Origin: Pelomonas sp. Root405
GTDB lineage: Bacteria > Pseudomonadota > Gammaproteobacteria > Burkholderiales > Burkholderiaceae_C
DNA: 64,000 bases
Reading direction: 5' to 3'
Assembly: GCF_001425165.1 (NCBI RefSeq)
Contig: NZ_LMDU01000001.1
Coordinates: 528,075-592,074, forward strand
Below are positions 62,643 through 64,000 of this stretch, piece after piece. The notes beneath the pieces are model-generated. The model made no database searches, was not told where the DNA came from, and saw only the letters and a program-made list of their open reading frames with translations. Both the position numbers and the translations under genes were made by a program. Position 1 is the stretch's first letter. Each line of letters opens with the position of its first letter.

Positions 62643-64000
62643 ATGGCAGACGCCGCAATTCAGGACCTTTTCACGCTTTTTCAGGCTGGGCGGCATGCCG
62701 AAATGGCCGCGCGGGCGCGCAGCCTGCTCGCTGGGCGGCCGCAGGACGGCGAACTCTGGAAAGCCCTGTCCGTCGCCCAGCAGATGCTCGGCGAGGACGC
62801 GCTGCCAGCGTTGGAGCGCGCGATGACGCTGCGGCCGGCCGACGCTGAGCTGGCGGCCAATCTGGGCGCCCTGCTGGCGGGCCGAGGCCGCTGGGCCGAG
62901 GCGCGCAGGTCCTACGAACAGGCGCTTCGCCTGCAGCCGCGGCTGGCCGGCGCGCACAACAACCTGGGCAACGCCCTGCTGGCCCTGCAGGAGCCGGCCG
63001 AGGCGCTGGCTGCCTTCGACCGGGCGCTGGCCTTTCAGCCTGGGCTGGTGGCGGCATTGGGCAACCGCGGACGGGCGCTGCTGGCGCTCGGGCGTCATGT
63101 GGACGCCGCGCTGGCCTTCGAACAAGCCGTCGCTGCGCAGCCTCGCGATGCCGGCCTGCATGTGCATGCCGCAACGGCACTCGCCGCAGCCGGGCGCCCA
63201 GTCGATGCGATCACTCGGCTGCGCCAAGCCGTCGCCCTGGCGCCAGAACGCCCGGAGCCCTGGTTCATGCTCGGCAACCTGTTGAACGAGAGCGGGGCTG
63301 CTGACGCGGCAGCCCAAGCGTGGGAACGCGTGCTGGCCTTGGACGCCGGCCATGCGGAGGCGGCCTGCAACTTGGCGCTGCTGCAGCCATCGCGCGGCGA
63401 AGCCGTGCTGGGCGCGGCGCTCGCCATGGGGCTGACCGGTGAACGGCGCGCGGCCGTGCTGGGCAATCTGGGCGGGCTCCGGCTGCGGGACGGCCGCGTC
63501 ATCGAGGCCGTTGCCGCCTATCGACAGGCCTTGGCCGAGACACCCTTGTCGCCGCAGGCGCTGAGCAATCTGGCGCAGGCGCTGAAGCGGCGGGGCGATC
63601 TCGAAGAGGCCGATGTCGTGCTGAGCCGCCTCATCGACACCGACCCGGCGCTGCTGACCGCGCGCAGTGACCGCCTGCTGTTGAGGGCCTATCGGCAAGC
63701 GCACGCCGAGGACGCGGGGCCGCTGAAGGATGAAGCGGGGCGCTTTGGGCAAGTGGTCCAGGCGCCGGCCGTCGTGCGACCCGCTCGTGCGCCGGGGCCG
63801 CTGCGCGTCGGCCTGGTGTCGGCCGACCTGCGCAGCCATCCGGTCGGTCGCCTGGCCGAGGCCTGGTTGCCGGCACTGGCGCAGCGTTGCGAACTGCATG
63901 TCTACGCCAGCCACCGCGCCGACGACGCGCTGACGCAGCGACTGCGCGCCGCCGCGCCGCGCTGGCAGGATGTGGCGGCTTGGGACGATGCGACGCTGGC
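62643..64000 (+). CDS. TPR-repeat GT41 (SPINDLY/O-GlcNAc transferase-like) protein, 3'-truncated by window
   Basis: An open frame of 452 codons that runs off the window. Residues about 1-350 are tetratricopeptide-like repeats (for example ALERAMTLRPADAELAANLG, SYEQALRLQPRLAGAHNNLG), with Ala/Leu-rich helix pairs of about 34 residues. From about 385 the glycosyltransferase family 41 domain begins: PLRVGLVSADLRSHPVGRLAEAWLPAL, with LHVYASHRADDALTQRL. Bacterial relatives transfer sugars onto proteins, but the substrate is unknown and the catalytic residues lie beyond the window. The ATG at 62643 has no strong ribosome site. The minus-strand frame over this gene is an antisense shadow. Confidence 0.85.
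   Translation, partial: MADAAIQDLFTLFQAGRHAEMAARARSLLAGRPQDGELWKALSVAQQMLGEDALPALERAMTLRPADAELAANLGALLAGRGRWAEARRSYEQALRLQPRLAGAHNNLGNALLALQEPAEALAAFDRALAFQPGLVAALGNRGRALLALGRHVDAALAFEQAVAAQPRDAGLHVHAATALAAAGRPVDAITRLRQAVALAPERPEPWFMLGNLLNESGAADAAAQAWERVLALDAGHAEAACNLALLQPSRGEAVLGAALAMGLTGERRAAVLGNLGGLRLRDGRVIEAVAAYRQALAETPLSPQALSNLAQALKRRGDLEEADVVLSRLIDTDPALLTARSDRLLLRAYRQAHAEDAGPLKDEAGRFGQVVQAPAVVRPARAPGPLRVGLVSADLRSHPVGRLAEAWLPALAQRCELHVYASHRADDALTQRLRAAAPRWQDVAAWDDATL

Noticed and set aside
62562-63914. Minus-strand open frame opposite the TPR/GT41 gene
   Set aside because: The plus-strand frame shows regular TPR repeats and the GT41 start, and is open to the window edge; the other is its shadow.

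Overview
The window is very GC-rich, densely coding DNA with no stretch over about 230 bases lacking a gene. Several features point to a betaproteobacterium of the order Burkholderiales, probably near Rubrivivax, Leptothrix or Roseateles: a Bug/TctC-type solute receptor, a double-length four-ATPase UvrA, a PEP-CTERM protein, System II cytochrome c biogenesis (ResB/CcsB) beside cytochrome c4 and EngB, and a one-chain indolepyruvate ferredoxin oxidoreductase. The order is fairly safe; the genus is inference. I saw no tRNA, rRNA, CRISPR array, transposase, integrase or phage gene.

Layout. 1-9.8 kb: the end of an exonuclease-like gene, a PAS/GGDEF cyclase, malonyl-CoA synthetase with a Bug receptor, an operon of a small protein, a globin and a hybrid histidine kinase, a divergent OmpR-type regulator, and a stand-alone receiver. 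10-15.7 kb: giant uvrA. 15.8-29.2 kb: a membrane protein, an S9 peptidase, a vanadium-haloperoxidase-like protein, a PEP-CTERM protein, a histidine kinase, a second diguanylate cyclase, an OmpR-like regulator, DUF1415 and an M20 amidohydrolase. 29.2-31.6 kb: a small exported Cys/His protein and a ZnuD-like TonB receptor. 31.8-43.0 kb: two related amidoligase operons (circularly permuted ATP-grasp, alpha-E, transglutaminase, DUF2126), separated by a toxin-antitoxin pair and an alpha/beta hydrolase. 43-50.4 kb: LysE exporter with Lrp regulator, an output-less sensor, an EAL phosphodiesterase whose start is interrupted by an amber codon, a CHASE/PAS/GGDEF cyclase and a DinB protein. 50.4-64 kb: indolepyruvate oxidoreductase with a divergent Lrp regulator, a GAF-GGDEF cyclase, ccsB-resB-cytochrome c4, engB, DUF1631 and the start of a TPR/GT41 glycosyltransferase.

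How the genes fit together. Five c-di-GMP enzymes (four GGDEF, one EAL), two histidine kinases and three receiver proteins make this a signalling-rich segment. The two amidoligase operons match the widespread, still uncharacterised peptide-synthesis or peptide-tagging system predicted from comparative genomics; no proteasome-like Anbu peptidase gene lies in the window.

The most unusual structure is at 33286-33501. A 52-codon upstream ORF starts with exactly the same 19 residues as the alpha-E protein that follows it, but 12 of the codons differ synonymously. It then runs through strong hairpins and ends 11 bases inside the alpha-E gene. A 15-base stretch in it is perfectly complementary to alpha-E codons 18-23, so the RNA could switch between two folds around the alpha-E start. 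A good sigma-54-type promoter precedes the operon.
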